Source of the DNA: Cytobacillus gottheilii
GTDB taxonomy: Bacteria; Bacillota; Bacilli; Bacillales; Cytobacillaceae
NCBI RefSeq assembly: GCF_001636345.1
Contig: NZ_KV440945.1
Span: 830,976 to 894,975, forward strand
DNA: 64,000 nt
Reading direction: 5' to 3'
A program made the position numbers and the translations under genes. The notes below the pieces were generated by a model. It made no database searches, had not been told where the DNA came from, and was given only the letters and a program-made list of their open reading frames with translations. Below are positions 30,848 to 44,558 of the stretch, piece by piece. How positions within the stretch are numbered: the stretch's first letter is position 1; each line of letters opens with the position of its first letter.

Positions 30848-32032
30848 ATGAACAAGAAAAGCGTCAAAGATGTTGATTTAAAAGGCAAACGTGTATTTTG
30901 CCGTGTAGACTTTAACGTTCCAATGAAGGACGGTCAAGTTACAGACGAAACACGTATACGTGCAGCATTGTCTACGATTAATTATTTAACAGAGCAAGGA
31001 GCAAAAGTTATTCTTGCAAGCCACCTTGGCCGTCCAAAAGGAGCTGTTGTTGAAGAACTTCGTTTAACTCCTGTTGCAAAACGTCTTTCAGAGCTTCTTG
31101 GCAAAGAAGTGAAAAAGGCAGATGAGGCATATGGTGATTCTGTTAAAGAATTAGTAGGAACAATGAATGAAGGCGATGTTTTATTATTAGAAAACGTTCG
31201 TTTTTATGCTGGTGAAGAAAAGAATGATCCTGAATTAGCGAAAGCTTTTGCTGAACTTGCAGATGTTTATGTGAATGATGCATTTGGAGCAGCACACCGT
31301 GCGCATGCTTCAACAGAAGGAATTGCACACCATCTTCCAGCTGTTTCCGGATTGCTAATGGAGAAAGAATTAGCTGTACTTGGAAAAGCAATGTCCAATC
31401 CTGAGCGTCCTTTCACTGCAATCATTGGCGGAGCAAAAGTAAAAGATAAAATCGGTGTTATTGAAAACCTTCTTGATAAAGTAGATAACCTAATCATCGG
31501 CGGCGGACTTGCTTACACATTTGTAAAAGCTCAAGGCCATGAGATCGGAAAATCTCTTCTAGAAGAAGACAAAATGGATTTAGCTCTTTCTTTCATTGAA
31601 AAAGCGAAAGAAAAAGGCGTTAAATTCTATATGCCAGTTGATGTAATTGTTTCTGATGATTTCTCAGAAGATGCAAATACAAAAGTAGTATCCATTGAAG
31701 AAATCCCTGCAGATTGGGAAGCATTAGATATTGGACCGAAAACAGCTGAAATTTACAGCGAAGTTATTCAAAATTCTAAGCTTGTGATCTGGAACGGACC
31801 AATGGGTGTATTTGAACTAAACAAATTCGCTGGCGGAACAAAAGCTGTTGCAGAAGCACTTGCTGAAGCAAACGATACATATTCAGTCATCGGCGGCGGA
31901 GACTCTGCAGCTGCAGTTGAAAAGTTCCACTTAGCAGACAGAATGAGCCACATCTCTACAGGCGGCGGTGCTTCCCTTGAATTTATCGAAGGAAAAGAAC
32001 TTCCTGGAGTAGTAGCGTTAAACGATAAATAA
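30848..32032 (+). CDS. pgk: Phosphoglycerate kinase
   Basis: Transfers phosphate from 1,3-bisphosphoglycerate to ADP. The 394 residues equal B. subtilis Pgk. Signature RVDFNVPM near the N-terminus, substrate site SHLGRPKG, nucleotide site [11 protein letters not shown], and C-terminal [12 protein letters not shown] and [13 protein letters not shown] 30848 follows TAGGAGG; the longer open frame upstream lacks a site. Confidence 0.98.
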   Translation: MNKKSVKDVDLKGKRVFCRVDFNVPMKDGQVTDETRIRAALSTINYLTEQGAKVILASHLGRPKGAVVEELRLTPVAKRLSELLGKEVKKADEAYGDSVKELVGTMNEGDVLLLENVRFYAGEEKNDPELAKAFAELADVYVNDAFGAAHRAHASTEGIAHHLPAVSGLLMEKELAVLGKAMSNPERPFTAIIGGAKVKDKIGVIENLLDKVDNLIIGGGLAYTFVKAQGHEIGKSLLEEDKMDLALSFIEKAKEKGVKFYMPVDVIVSDDFSEDANTKVVSIEEIPADWEALDIGPKTAEIYSEVIQNSKLVIWNGPMGVFELNKFAGGTKAVAEALAEANDTYSVIGGGDSAAAVEKFHLADRMSHISTGGGASLEFIEGKELPGVVALNDK

Positions 32033-32091
32033 GGTTGGAAACTGATTGTTGTTTATTAACTTTTGAACAGAATTATTTTGAGTATTCTAGT

Positions 32092-32227
32092 TGATTGGAG
32101 CGGAATGGCGCGAGACTCCTGCGGGAGAAGTGAGAAAGCTGAGACCCCGCAGGTGCGAAAGCGCCGAGGAGGCTCAGCTCTCACCCGCGGAAAGCGAGTG
32201 CCATGCAGTGGAAATCACGCTACTCTT
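32092..32227 (+). repeat. Bacillaceae-type interspersed repeat (~135 bp)
   Basis: A GC-richer intergenic element between pgk and tpiA with internal complementarity: ACTCCTGCGGG pairs with ACCCCGCAGG, and GGCGCGAG... with GCGCCGAGGAGG. It ends CCGCGGAAAGCGAGTGCCA followed by GCAGTGGAAATCACG. Such elements recur in Bacillus intergenic regions (recalled, not checked). A truncated copy is at 5313-5362. It would be transcribed as a structured RNA within the glycolytic operon. Confidence 0.7.
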
Positions 32228-32284
32228 GTTTGAAATAAGATGGCAATAAGATCTGTGAAACAGCCTAAATGAAAGAACGAATGA

Positions 32285-35929
<3,645 letters not shown>

Positions 35930-35941
35930 GTTTTGAGTGAG

Positions 35942-35972
35942 GAGCGGCCTGTGGGGGCCGCTCTTTTTTTTG
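35942..35972 (+). terminator. Terminator after eno
   Basis: GAGCGGCC and GGCCGCTC form an 8-bp stem with a 6-base loop followed by nine T residues. Confidence 0.93.
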
Positions 35973-35999
35973 TGTGTTTGGTTTTTTGAGTGGCGTTTT

Positions 36000-36425
36000 G
36001 GCGAATAATATGGTGTTTATGGCGAATAAAAAATTTTAACGGCGAATGTATCGGAATAACGGCGAATATATTCATTTTACAGCGAATATATTCTTAGGAC
36101 GGCGAATATATCAAATTACATATTCAAACTCACTGGAGTTTATAATGTTTTTTTGGTATGGAACTAACCGAAAGAGACAAACTGAGTCTTTTGACAAGTA
36201 TTTAACTGAAAATTGGTCATATTAGGGAGCTATTTTGCAGCCGTCATTAAAGGTGTATATGAATTGGCTCTCACATTGCAGATCTTAGGGAATGAAAATG
36301 TTAATTTAGAATTTAGCGAATAAAATGATGTTTATGGCGAATAAAAAATTTTAACGGCGAATATATCGGAATAACGGCGAATATATTCATTTTTTCAGCG
36401 AATAAATTCTCAGGACGGCGAATAT
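36000..36425. repeat. NERD-linked phased repeat array B (two blocks of six GGCGAATA words)
   Basis: Block 1 has (G/A)GCGAATA words at 36000, 36021, 36041, 36061, 36081 and 36101. Block 2 has them at 36315, 36336, 36356, 36376, 36397 and 36417. Steps are 20 or 21 bp. The two blocks share most of their inter-word sequence (for example AAAAAATTTTAACGGCGAAT), so one is a copy of the other. About 200 bp of unrelated AT-rich DNA separates them. The last word ends 20 bp from the stop codon of the NERD copy B gene. No gene is supported in this interval. Confidence 0.93.
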
Positions 36426-36444
36426 CCAAGCTAAGTGATCTCTC

Positions 36445-37404
36445 TCACTCTCGTTTAAAGTAGATTCTTCCCTTTTTATCACCTGAGAAAGGCAAATCCA
36501 TTGCTTTTAACAACTTTTGAGCTGCATGAACGGACTCCAAATGCACAAAATCCCTAAATTGTTTATTTGTTATAGACGGACCCATCAAATAAAAATAGTC
36601 CTGTAACGCTTTAACATGTGCTTGCCTGTCCTTTGCACCACACTTAGGACACAACCATGTTCTTTTCGTTCGCATCATAGGAAGGGGACCGCAATTTGGA
36701 CATCTCACTCCAGTTACAATCTCCTCTGGCCTGATGCCATACCGATCCAAAGCATTAAATGACTCTGGAGTATGACTTTTCAGCAGCTGCTTATTTAGTT
36801 TGCGTACTCCCTTCATATCCAAGTGCTCTTTATTATAGCGCTGATTCACCTCCTCTATTTTTTCAAGCAAACTGTGGCCATGAATTACTTTTTTCAAAGC
36901 ATGCTGGTTTTGGGGATTTGTTTTTAGAATGGTAGAAGGATTGCTGATTACAACGAAAAATTCAATTGGCATCTGAATATCATGTTTGTACAGCCATTGC
37001 CGAAGCTGCTGCTGATGCCACTTTGCTTGGGAGATTGGATCTTGAAAGCCTTCTTCTTTATCATTGGCTGTGCGGATTAGCTGGTTGAAGGATTGATCGA
37101 AAAATAATGTACCAAAGAAGTTTTTGCATTCGAGGATTAAGGCATATCGCTGTGTGAGAATTAGATAATCAATTTGAAAGTAGTGTTTTCCGCTGGGTAA
37201 GCGGGGAGAGTGAAAGATGAAGGCATCATTTGGGGGCAGGAAATCCAAGTAATAGGAAACGGCTTTTTCGCCCTTGTACCCAGCCGAAACCTTGATTAAA
37301 TCCTGTTGAATAAGCGGCACTTTCGGATGGCTGATAAGCAGCCTTTCAGATAAAACTTCTAAACTAAAGATCCTTGCAGGAATGGATTGTTCTTTAACAA
37401 TCAA
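36445..37404 (-). CDS. NERD-domain nuclease-like protein with zinc ribbon (copy B)
   Basis: A 319-residue paralogue of the 17054-18010 gene, colinear over its whole length. The NERD domain has YKGEKAVSYYL, FQIDYLILT (Asp) and LECKN (E-x-K). SNPSTILKTNPQ matches SKPSTILKTNSK of copy A. A zinc ribbon CPNC...CPKC lies near residues 235-258, and the C-terminus SITNKQFRDFVHLESVHAAQKLLKAM mirrors copy A. It starts at TTG behind GGAGGCGATAC. It lies between eno and an IS110 element, with array B immediately at its 3' side. Activity unknown. Confidence 0.88.
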   Translation of the reverse strand: MIVKEQSIPARIFSLEVLSERLLISHPKVPLIQQDLIKVSAGYKGEKAVSYYLDFLPPNDAFIFHSPRLPSGKHYFQIDYLILTQRYALILECKNFFGTLFFDQSFNQLIRTANDKEEGFQDPISQAKWHQQQLRQWLYKHDIQMPIEFFVVISNPSTILKTNPQNQHALKKVIHGHSLLEKIEEVNQRYNKEHLDMKGVRKLNKQLLKSHTPESFNALDRYGIRPEEIVTGVRCPNCGPLPMMRTKRTWLCPKCGAKDRQAHVKALQDYFYLMGPSITNKQFRDFVHLESVHAAQKLLKAMDLPFSGDKKGRIYFKRE

Positions 37405-37468
37405 AGTATCGCCTCCCTCTATAAATGTTGATTTATCAACGGTTTGACCCGTTGGTGGGGTGTCAAAA

Positions 37469-37792
37469 AAATATTTTTCGACACGTCTTCTAACAAAATT
37501 TTAATAATATGTGAAACTATTCCAACGTATGGGTACGCTACGCGGTCACTACTGGATAATGATGGTAAGTAGTGCTAGGAAAATATGTGATGCACAATGG
37601 ATCTCTGCGTAGCTTATGATGACGTACCCTCCCATGTCTCTGGGCATCTAAGTGCCTACATTCCTTCGTTCGGTCTAGTCATAAGGCAGAGGCTAGCGAA
37701 GCTCCTTTAGGGACTCGAGGTCGAATGGAAAAAATAATGCCAGCTTCTCCGTGTCATCCTGTTGTCTAGGTCTGTTAAGGGGATGTAGAACT
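37469..37792 (-). ncRNA. Candidate IS110/IS1111 bridge-RNA region
   Basis: A 324-bp non-coding stretch 3' of the transposase on its strand, richer in GC than the flanks and with several self-complementary pieces (for example GGGTACGCTACGCGG and GATGACGTACCCTCCC). Position and size fit the bridge RNA of the family. No structure was computed. Confidence 0.45.
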
Positions 37793-39070
37793 TTACATAG
37801 CCTCTGCGAGACTAGGAATATCCTTCATCATTCGCTGTGCGTCAAATGCTTTGTGCTTGGTACTGATCCCATGTAACACTTTTAATAGTTTTCCGCATAG
37901 AACCACGATGGATTGCTTCTTACGTAACGGATTAACCTTACGGTTTGTGTAATACTCATGTAGCTTTCGAAAGGCTTCATTATGGCGAATCATTGGCATC
38001 ATCACTCGGAAAAGGAGGGCGCGTAGCTTTCTTCTGCCCCGTTTGGAGATGCGTTTTTGTCCTTTGTGCTGACCGGAGGAATTTTCACGTAATGTTAATC
38101 CCGCGAGTTTAATGATTTGGCGTGGATCTTCATAGTGTGAAAAGCTACCGATTTCAGCTAACAAATCGACAATTGTGGTATCACCAAGTCCTTGAACCGT
38201 TGAGAGCCATTCGTACTCTACAGATGTTTGAACGAGCTCAACTAAGTGCTGTGTAATACTTTCAATTTCTTGTTCCAATTGGTTGTAACGACGAACGAGT
38301 GTGGCGATTTCAATACGGGCCATTTCACGTCCCTCTGTTACTCCGATGGAATTAGCAGCGACTTCAATAAGGCGAATTGCTTTCGGTCGTTGGGGAGATT
38401 TGAGCCCATCAACCTGGCGGTAAAGTGCTAATACTTCATCGGGATGTTTCTGGTGAAGATCACTAGGAAATGGGGTACACTCTAGTACTGCCATTGCCAT
38501 CTTTCCGAATGACGGAAAGACCTGGGTGAACTCAGGAAAATAGCGATCTAACCAGCGAATCATCATGTTTTTAACAGCTCCAAGTTCCTCTGTCAACTTA
38601 CTTTTAAACGTTGACCCAACACGAAGTTCTGCCTCCACGTCTTTCAAGATTCGCGGATAACTAAAGCGTCCATCTTTAACAAGACGAGCGATCACTAAAG
38701 CATCTTTGCGGTCATGTTTGGTTGGTAAATTGTCATCCAACTCCTTTGACCGTTTGACGTGCATAGGGTTGGTCATAGCCAGGGGAATCCCCCGATCCTC
38801 GAGGAAATAGGCTAAATTAAGCCAGTAATGGCCTGTAGGTTCAATCCCGACAATGACTTCCGTTTTTTCGTATTCTTTCATTGCAGCCAAAATACGTTGA
38901 TAAAAACTCAAGAAACCATCACTAGATTGTAATACCGAGAAAGATTTTTGTAGTACCCGTCCACGATCATCTACAAAGCAAGCAAAATGTTTTCGCTTGG
39001 CAATGTCGATTCCGACTACGAGTGTTTTTTCGGTGACTTGATTTATTTTCTGATTTTGTTTAAAATCCAT
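37793..39070 (-). CDS. IS110-family transposase (DEDD type)
   Basis: 425 residues. The N-terminal RuvC-like DEDD domain shows VVGIDIAKRKH (first Asp), GIEPTGHYWLNLA (Glu) and KHDRKDALVIARLVKDGR (the last Asps). The C-terminal Transposase_20 part has STVQGLGDTTIVDLLAEIG and KLAGLTLRENSSGQHKGQKRISKRGRRKLR, with the serine region of the family. It is full length and seemingly intact. Its N-terminal part is clearly related to the partial transposase at 63235-64000, but not closely to the one at 56330-57565. Confidence 0.95.
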   Translation of the reverse strand: MDFKQNQKINQVTEKTLVVGIDIAKRKHFACFVDDRGRVLQKSFSVLQSSDGFLSFYQRILAAMKEYEKTEVIVGIEPTGHYWLNLAYFLEDRGIPLAMTNPMHVKRSKELDDNLPTKHDRKDALVIARLVKDGRFSYPRILKDVEAELRVGSTFKSKLTEELGAVKNMMIRWLDRYFPEFTQVFPSFGKMAMAVLECTPFPSDLHQKHPDEVLALYRQVDGLKSPQRPKAIRLIEVAANSIGVTEGREMARIEIATLVRRYNQLEQEIESITQHLVELVQTSVEYEWLSTVQGLGDTTIVDLLAEIGSFSHYEDPRQIIKLAGLTLRENSSGQHKGQKRISKRGRRKLRALLFRVMMPMIRHNEAFRKLHEYYTNRKVNPLRKKQSIVVLCGKLLKVLHGISTKHKAFDAQRMMKDIPSLAEAM

Positions 39071-39286
39071 TTTGGAGTCCTCCTTGGTTACCTAAGTTAG
39101 GGGTCATTTCGCCACACGATTTGACACCCCGAATCATACCAAGAGGGCTCTTTTTTGTTCAAGTCCCCGAAAATCCTTCTAACAGGAATGCTCCTTTTCT
39201 AAAATAATTCCCTTCTTTTTATAAAATTCCTTTCGTAAATGTGAATAGAGTCCTAAAATATAAGTTAATAAGGAGGCAATCCCCTC

Positions 39287-39880
39287 ATGAAATGGACCAA
39301 ATTGAAAAAACAACTCGAAAATCGCTTATGCGAGTCTCTTAAAGGGCGGTTGGAAATCCGCACAACTGCTTACCGAAAAGCGCATGACCAGCCAAGCAGA
39401 ATGTGGATTACATTGGATAAAAAGAAGATTTATTGTGCAGCTGATCAAGTCTTTGAAATGAACGTAGAGGAGCAATATCAGTTGTTAAAAGAAGAACAGC
39501 TGCTAGAGCCGATTTCATATGATTCTGATTGGACAACTATGTTTCAGTCAAAGGAAAGAGCAGCCCTGCTTGATGCTTATGAGGAGGCAGAACAGATTGT
39601 AATAAAGAAGAATGTGATAGCAGAATACAGTATGTATCATTCTTTGCTTGAATATATACATCTGTCTATTGATGAAGCGCTCCAATCGCAGGACCCTGTC
39701 ATCAAGGCGTTTGCTATGCTCGACCGCAGATTAGGTAAAAGGCGTCTGGAAAATATGAAAGAAGAAAACAAGCAGTCACACCCTTTCATTCAGTTGTTTT
39801 TTCAAATACGGTGTGAGGCAGAAGGGCTAATCAACAAAAAATCAACACATCTTTCCCAAGATATTGTCCAATTCCAATAA
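39287..39880 (+). CDS. Uncharacterised 197-residue protein
   Basis: A soluble, charged, mostly helical protein beginning MKWTKLKKQLENRLCESLKG. The first half has a beta-rich stretch (RMWITLDKKKIYCAADQVFEM), and the second half has amphipathic helices with LDRRLGKRRL. It resembles a family I remember as SF0329 in Bacillaceae, but I cannot confirm this. The start has AAGGAGG 11 bp upstream. No signal peptide or membrane segment. It lies between the IS110 element and secG. Confidence 0.8.
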   Translation: MKWTKLKKQLENRLCESLKGRLEIRTTAYRKAHDQPSRMWITLDKKKIYCAADQVFEMNVEEQYQLLKEEQLLEPISYDSDWTTMFQSKERAALLDAYEEAEQIVIKKNVIAEYSMYHSLLEYIHLSIDEALQSQDPVIKAFAMLDRRLGKRRLENMKEENKQSHPFIQLFFQIRCEAEGLINKKSTHLSQDIVQFQ

Positions 39881-39937
39881 ATATGATAAAATTTAAAATA
39901 CTGTAAGTGTACGTTTCAGTTTCAGGAGGTGGGCTTA

Positions 39938-40171
39938 ATGCATACATTATTCATTACATTACTGGTCATTGTTTCGATTGGACTTATTGTTGTTGTACTT
40001 CTTCAATCTGGTAAGAGTGCAGGACTTTCGGGTGCAATTTCCGGAGGAGCAGAGCAGCTTTTCGGAAAACAAAAGGCACGTGGAATTGACTTAATTCTTC
40101 ACCGTGTAACGATTGTGCTTTCTGTACTATTTTTCCTATTAACGATTGCTGTATCTTATTTTGCTCTATAA
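39938..40171 (+). CDS. secG: Preprotein translocase subunit SecG
   Basis: A 77-residue protein with two membrane segments (about residues 3-21 and 52-75) joined by the glycine-rich loop [21 protein letters not shown] that marks SecG. It supports the SecYE channel. ATG 39938 follows AGGAGGT by 7 bp. Confidence 0.97.
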   Translation: MHTLFITLLVIVSIGLIVVVLLQSGKSAGLSGAISGGAEQLFGKQKARGIDLILHRVTIVLSVLFFLLTIAVSYFAL

Positions 40172-40180
40172 GCCTTTCCT

Positions 40181-40210
40181 GCCTGGCCGAAAAAGGTCAG
40201 GCTTTTATTA
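40181..40210 (+). terminator. Terminator after secG
   Basis: GCCTGGCC and GGTCAGGC pair (one G-U) with a 6-base loop, followed by TTTTATTA. Confidence 0.85.
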
Positions 40211-40300
40211 TGCTTCAAAATAATGGAATGATATTCCTGCTGTAAGACTTCTAAATGGATTGTTTTGTTGTGGTCTGTTAAAAATAGAACATACACATTA

Positions 40301-40314
40301 ATCAAACGTTTGAT
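40301..40314. promoter_or_regulatory. 14-bp perfect palindrome before the esterase
   Basis: ATCAAACGTTTGAT is a perfect palindrome ending 18 bp before the esterase start codon and abutting its ribosome-binding site. It may be a repressor operator. Confidence 0.5.
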
Positions 40315-40332
40315 TGGAAAGGGGTAAGAAGA

Positions 40333-41079
40333 ATGAAAGTTGTTGCACCAAAGCCGTTTACGTTCGGAAATGGAAAGAGAGCTGTATTGCTTCTACACGG
40401 ATTTACGGGGAATACTGCAGATGTCAGAATGCTGGCTCGCCATCTTGAAGGAAAAGGCTATACGTGTCATGCACCGTTATTTAAAGGTCATGGAGTTCCG
40501 CCAGAAGAGCTAGTCCATACAGGGCCAGAGGATTGGTGGAAGGATGTAATGGAAGGATATGAGCTTTTAAAAGAGATGGGGCATCAGGAGATCGCTGTTG
40601 CTGGACTGTCACTTGGGGGCGTATTTTCACTTAAATTGGGTTACACTGTTCCTGTAAAGGGAATAGTTCCAATGTGCGCGCCGATGTATATTAAGAGCGA
40701 AGAGACGATGTACAAGGGCATATTGGCGTATGCCAGAGAATATAAAAAACTTGAAGGGAAATCTGCGGAACAAATTGATTCTGAAATGGCGGAATTTGAA
40801 AAAACGCCAATGAATACCCTAAAAGCCCTTCAAGAGCTGATTGCGGATGTAAGAAACCATGTGGATATGATCTATTCGCCAACATTTGTGGCACAAGCAA
40901 GACATGATCACATGATTAATACAGACAGTGCAAATATTATCTTTAATGAAGTAGAAAACGATTTAAAGAAACTAAAATGGTATGAAGAATCTGGACATGT
41001 CATTACACTTGATAAACAGCGTGATGAGCTTCACGAGGATGTTTATCAGTTTTTAGAACAGTTAAATTGGGAAGACTAA
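40333..41079 (+). CDS. est: Carboxylesterase (Est30/YvaK type)
   Basis: A 248-residue alpha/beta hydrolase equal in length to B. subtilis YvaK. Oxyanion region LLLHGFTGN, nucleophile Ser in AGLSLGG near residue 94, Asp in QARHDHMI, and His in ESGHVITLD near residue 225. It hydrolyses short-chain esters in the family. It precedes rnr as in B. subtilis. Confidence 0.95.
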   Translation: MKVVAPKPFTFGNGKRAVLLLHGFTGNTADVRMLARHLEGKGYTCHAPLFKGHGVPPEELVHTGPEDWWKDVMEGYELLKEMGHQEIAVAGLSLGGVFSLKLGYTVPVKGIVPMCAPMYIKSEETMYKGILAYAREYKKLEGKSAEQIDSEMAEFEKTPMNTLKALQELIADVRNHVDMIYSPTFVAQARHDHMINTDSANIIFNEVENDLKKLKWYEESGHVITLDKQRDELHEDVYQFLEQLNWED

Positions 41080-41107
41080 AACAAATAGATATAAAGGAGG
41101 GAATTCT

Positions 41108-43441
41108 TTGGAGAATAAGTCAGCAGAGATCATTGAACAGCTTTTGAGCCATATGAAAGATGAAGCGTATAAGCCTTTAACCGTTCAGGAGCTGGAAGAA
41201 GCATTTGGAATTGAAGATTCCGCTGATTTTAAGGATTTTGTGAAGGCGCTCGTTGTAATGGAGGAAAAAGGGTTAGTCGTTAGAACCCGCAGCAATCGTT
41301 ATGGACTGCCGGAAAAAATGAATTTAATCCGCGGAAAAATGATAGGCCATGCAAAAGGCTTTGCGTTTGTTGTTCCGGATGAGCAGGGCATGGATGATAT
41401 TTTTATCCCGCCGAATGAAACCAATAATGCGATGCATGGGGATATCGTGCTTGCTCGTGTAACAGCTGAATCGTCAGGTCAGCGCAGAGAAGGAACGATC
41501 GTCCGTATTCTAGAGCGCGGCATTCAGCAAATTGTCGGTACGTATACGGAAAGCAAGCATTTTGGATTTGTGATCCCTGATGATAAAAAGTTTGCCAGTG
41601 ATATTTTTATCCCAAAAGCAAGCTCAAAAGGGGCAATTGAAGGCCATAAAGTGGTTGTAAAACTGACAACCTACCCAGAAGGGCGAAAAAGTGCAGAAGG
41701 CGAAGTTATTGAGATCCTTGGTCATAAAAATGATCCGGGTGTTGATATTCTTTCCGTTATCCATAAGCATGGTCTGCCAATGGAGTTTCCAGATGATGTG
41801 CTCAAGCAGGCATCTGATACACCTGAAACCATTGATGAAAGTGAACTGAAAAACCGCCGTGACCTCAGAAACGAAACGATCGTGACGATTGATGGCGCAG
41901 ATGCGAAGGACTTGGATGACGCTGTTACGGTTACTAAGCTTGAGAACGGAAACTACAGACTTGGTGTACATATTGCCGATGTTACCTATTATGTTACGGA
42001 GGATTCTTCAATTGACCGCGAAGCTGCAGACCGTGCGACAAGTGTATATCTCGTTGATCGCGTGATTCCGATGATTCCGCATCGTCTTTCAAATGGAATT
42101 TGTTCACTTAACCCGCAGGTTGATCGTTTAACGTTATCTTGTAATATGGAGATTACAGAAGACGGTGAAGTGGTCAATCATGAGATCTATCAAAGTGTGA
42201 TTAAAACGGCAGAGCGGATGACCTATCATGATGTGAATAAAATTCTCGAGGATGAAGATGAAGAACTGATCAAGCGCTATGAACCATTAGTGCCGATGTT
42301 TAAAATGATGGAAGAGCTTGCTGCAATCTTACGCAAAAAGCGGATGCAGCGTGGAGCAATCGACTTTGATTTTAAAGAAGCAAAGGTGCTTGTTGATGAT
42401 GAAGGTGCTCCAAAGGAAGTTGTCATTCGTGAACGCTCAGTAGCTGAACGGTTAATTGAAGAGTTCATGCTTGCAGCCAATGAAACCGTCGCTGAACATT
42501 TTCACTGGATGGAAGTGCCGTTCATTTATCGTATTCACGAAGATCCAAAAGAAGACAAGCTGCGCCGATTCTTTGAATTTATCACGAACTTCGGCTATAT
42601 CGTAAAAGGAACAGCCAATGCTGTACATCCGCGTGCACTTCAGGAAATCATTGAAGAAGTACAAGGAAAACCGGAGGAAATGGTCGTTTCAACTGTTATG
42701 CTCCGTTCGATGCAGCAGGCAAAATACGATCCGGAAAGCTTAGGACACTTTGGGTTATCAACAGAGTTCTATACGCATTTTACCTCTCCGATTCGCCGTT
42801 ATCCGGATTTAATCGTGCATCGTCTCATCCACACATATTTAATTGAAGGCAAGATAGACCAAGCAACGAGAGAGAAGTGGAATATGCTTCTGCCTGATAT
42901 TGCTGAGCATTCTTCTAATATGGAGCGCCGGGCAGTAGAAGCAGAACGTGAAACGGACGAGCTGAAAAAAGCAGAATATATGGCAGATAAAATTGGCGAA
43001 GAGTACGATGGGATTATTAGTTCTGTTACGAATTTCGGAATGTTCGTCGAGCTGCCAAATACGATTGAAGGTCTTGTTCATGTCAGCTATATGACCGATG
43101 ATTATTATCGTTATGAAGAACGCCATTTGGCAATGATCGGAGAACGTACAGGCAAGGTTTTCCGCATTGGTGATGAGATTACCGTTCGAGTTGTCAATGT
43201 CAATAAAGATGAACGTTCAATTGACTTTGAAATTGTCGGCATGAAGGGCACCCGCCGCCGTGAAACAAATGATGCACCAAAAGTATTTAAAACAGGCAGC
43301 TCAGACCGTAAACCGCGCCGTGGCAAAAGTGGTGAAGGTGAGAGAAAAGGCAGTGCTGCTGAAGGTTCAAAACGCAAACATAAAAAGAATAAAAAGCATT
43401 TTGAGAATGCTCCAAAAGCAAAGCGTAAGAAAAAACGATAA
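41108..43441 (+). CDS. rnr: Ribonuclease R
   Basis: A 3'-5' exoribonuclease for structured RNA that also degrades tmRNA-tagged transcripts. The 777 residues contain an N-terminal winged helix, two cold-shock domains (~65-230), and the RNB catalytic domain with [16 protein letters not shown] and HIADVTYYV carrying the metal-binding Asps. An S1 domain ([19 protein letters not shown]) and a lysine-rich tail follow. The start is TTG 41108 behind AAAGGAGGGAA. It is grouped with smpB and ssrA, its partners in ribosome rescue. Confidence 0.97.
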   Translation: MENKSAEIIEQLLSHMKDEAYKPLTVQELEEAFGIEDSADFKDFVKALVVMEEKGLVVRTRSNRYGLPEKMNLIRGKMIGHAKGFAFVVPDEQGMDDIFIPPNETNNAMHGDIVLARVTAESSGQRREGTIVRILERGIQQIVGTYTESKHFGFVIPDDKKFASDIFIPKASSKGAIEGHKVVVKLTTYPEGRKSAEGEVIEILGHKNDPGVDILSVIHKHGLPMEFPDDVLKQASDTPETIDESELKNRRDLRNETIVTIDGADAKDLDDAVTVTKLENGNYRLGVHIADVTYYVTEDSSIDREAADRATSVYLVDRVIPMIPHRLSNGICSLNPQVDRLTLSCNMEITEDGEVVNHEIYQSVIKTAERMTYHDVNKILEDEDEELIKRYEPLVPMFKMMEELAAILRKKRMQRGAIDFDFKEAKVLVDDEGAPKEVVIRERSVAERLIEEFMLAANETVAEHFHWMEVPFIYRIHEDPKEDKLRRFFEFITNFGYIVKGTANAVHPRALQEIIEEVQGKPEEMVVSTVMLRSMQQAKYDPESLGHFGLSTEFYTHFTSPIRRYPDLIVHRLIHTYLIEGKIDQATREKWNMLLPDIAEHSSNMERRAVEAERETDELKKAEYMADKIGEEYDGIISSVTNFGMFVELPNTIEGLVHVSYMTDDYYRYEERHLAMIGERTGKVFRIGDEITVRVVNVNKDERSIDFEIVGMKGTRRRETNDAPKVFKTGSSDRKPRRGKSGEGERKGSAAEGSKRKHKKNKKHFENAPKAKRKKKR

Positions 43442-43447
43442 GCTATT

Positions 43448-43473
43448 GCTCCAAGTGTGAATTCACTTGGAGC
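43448..43473 (+). terminator. Hairpin after rnr
   Basis: GCTCCAAGTG and CACTTGGAGC form a perfect 10-bp stem with a 6-base loop. The following T-run is weak, so termination may be partial. Confidence 0.5.
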
Positions 43474-43558
43474 AGTCAATATTCCGTTTTGAGCCCCTTT
43501 TTGCTACAATAGAAGGAAACGCTTTGTACGCGAGCTGCAACACAAGGGGGAAGTCAGT

Positions 43559-44026
43559 ATGCCAAAGGGTAGTGGAAAGGTTATTGCGCAAAATAAAAAA
43601 GCCTTTCATGATTATGCAATAGAAGAAACATATGAAGCAGGTCTTGTTTTACAGGGTACAGAGATTAAGTCCATTCGAAATGGCCGCGTTAATTTAAAAG
43701 ATTCTTATGCACGCATCATTAACGGTGAAATGTTCTTGATTGGCATGCATGTAAGTCCATATGAGCAAGGAAATCGATATAACCATGATCCGTTAAGAAC
43801 AAGAAAACTGCTGCTTCACCGCAAGGAGATCAACAAGCTGATCGGTGAAACAAAGCAGTCCGGTTATGCACTTGTACCTCTAAAACTTTATTTGAAAAAT
43901 GGGTATGCTAAAGTGGCAATTGGATTGGCAAGAGGGAAAAAGAAATATGACAAGCGTGAAGATCTGAAGAAAAAAGAAGCGAAACGCGAGGTTGAACGTG
44001 CTTTCCGTGAACGGCAGAAGATGTAG
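43559..44026 (+). CDS. smpB: SsrA-binding protein SmpB
   Basis: SmpB brings tmRNA to stalled ribosomes. The 155 residues begin [32 protein letters not shown] and contain [12 protein letters not shown] and the basic C-terminal tail [22 protein letters not shown] that enters the decoding centre. It lies just before ssrA. Confidence 0.98.
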   Translation: MPKGSGKVIAQNKKAFHDYAIEETYEAGLVLQGTEIKSIRNGRVNLKDSYARIINGEMFLIGMHVSPYEQGNRYNHDPLRTRKLLLHRKEINKLIGETKQSGYALVPLKLYLKNGYAKVAIGLARGKKKYDKREDLKKKEAKREVERAFRERQKM

Positions 44027-44042
44027 TTCCAAAACCTTACAA

Positions 44043-44070
44043 TTGAAATTCTCTGTCACTATGTTATAAT
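44043..44070 (+). promoter_or_regulatory. ssrA promoter
   Basis: TTGAAA (44043-44048), 16 bp, TATAAT (44065-44070), about 130 bp before the mature 5' end of tmRNA. The leader would be removed by processing. Confidence 0.75.
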
Positions 44071-44198
44071 AATTTATGTCACCAAGTGGTGATAAACTTT
44101 AGCTCATCTATTTCGAGCTTCCGAAACGTCAGCATGATATCATGTTTGACTCATTTATAAAGCGGGAATAGGTTAAATGCCGACGCTTTTCTTATAAT

Positions 44199-44558
44199 GG
44201 GGACGCTACGGATTCGACAGGGATAGTTCGAGCTTAGGTTGCGAGTCGAGGGGATCGACCTCGTTAAAACGTCAACGCCTATAACTGGCAAACAACAAAA
44301 CAACTTCGCTTTAGCTGCTTAATAGCGCTTTAGTGGTTCCTCCCTCCATTGCCCATGTGGTAGGGTAAGGGACTCAAACTTAGTGGGCTACGCCGGATTC
44401 CACCGTCTGAGGATGAAGGAAGAGAACAACCAGACTAGTTGACCGGGCGCCAGTCGATAGGCAGATGGCTCAGCGAAATACGAATATATCGACTACACTC
44501 GTAGAAGCTTAAGTGCCGATATCTTTGGACGAGGGTTCGACTCCCTCCGTCTCCACCA
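44199..44558 (+). ncRNA. ssrA: Transfer-messenger RNA
   Basis: tmRNA rescues stalled ribosomes by acting as tRNA-Ala and then as mRNA. The 5' end GGGGACGCTACGGATTCGAC and the 3' end GGGTTCGACTCCCTCC-GTCTCCACCA form the tRNA-like domain, with CCA encoded. The tag reading frame begins at GGC 44287 and encodes GKQQNNFALAA before a TAA at 44320. The ALAA ending is the ClpXP signal. It follows smpB. Confidence 0.97.

Larger units (their letters stand above)
37458..39130 (-). mobile_element. IS110-family element, IS1111-like subgroup
   Basis: The element is bounded by inverted GGGGTGTCAAA (37458-37468) and TTTGACACCCC (39120-39130). Such subterminal inverted repeats are typical of the IS1111 subgroup; exact ends may lie a few bases outside. 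The transposase is on the minus strand, and about 320 bp of non-coding DNA lies between its stop and the left repeat, where the IS1111 subgroup is expected to encode its bridge RNA. No target duplication is seen, as expected for the family. Confidence 0.8.

Noticed and set aside
36000..36425. Replication-type iterons or a CRISPR
   Set aside because: The words are phased like iterons but no replication initiator, DnaA boxes or partition genes are nearby, and the locus is between eno and an IS element; the inter-word DNA is copied between blocks, unlike CRISPR spacers.
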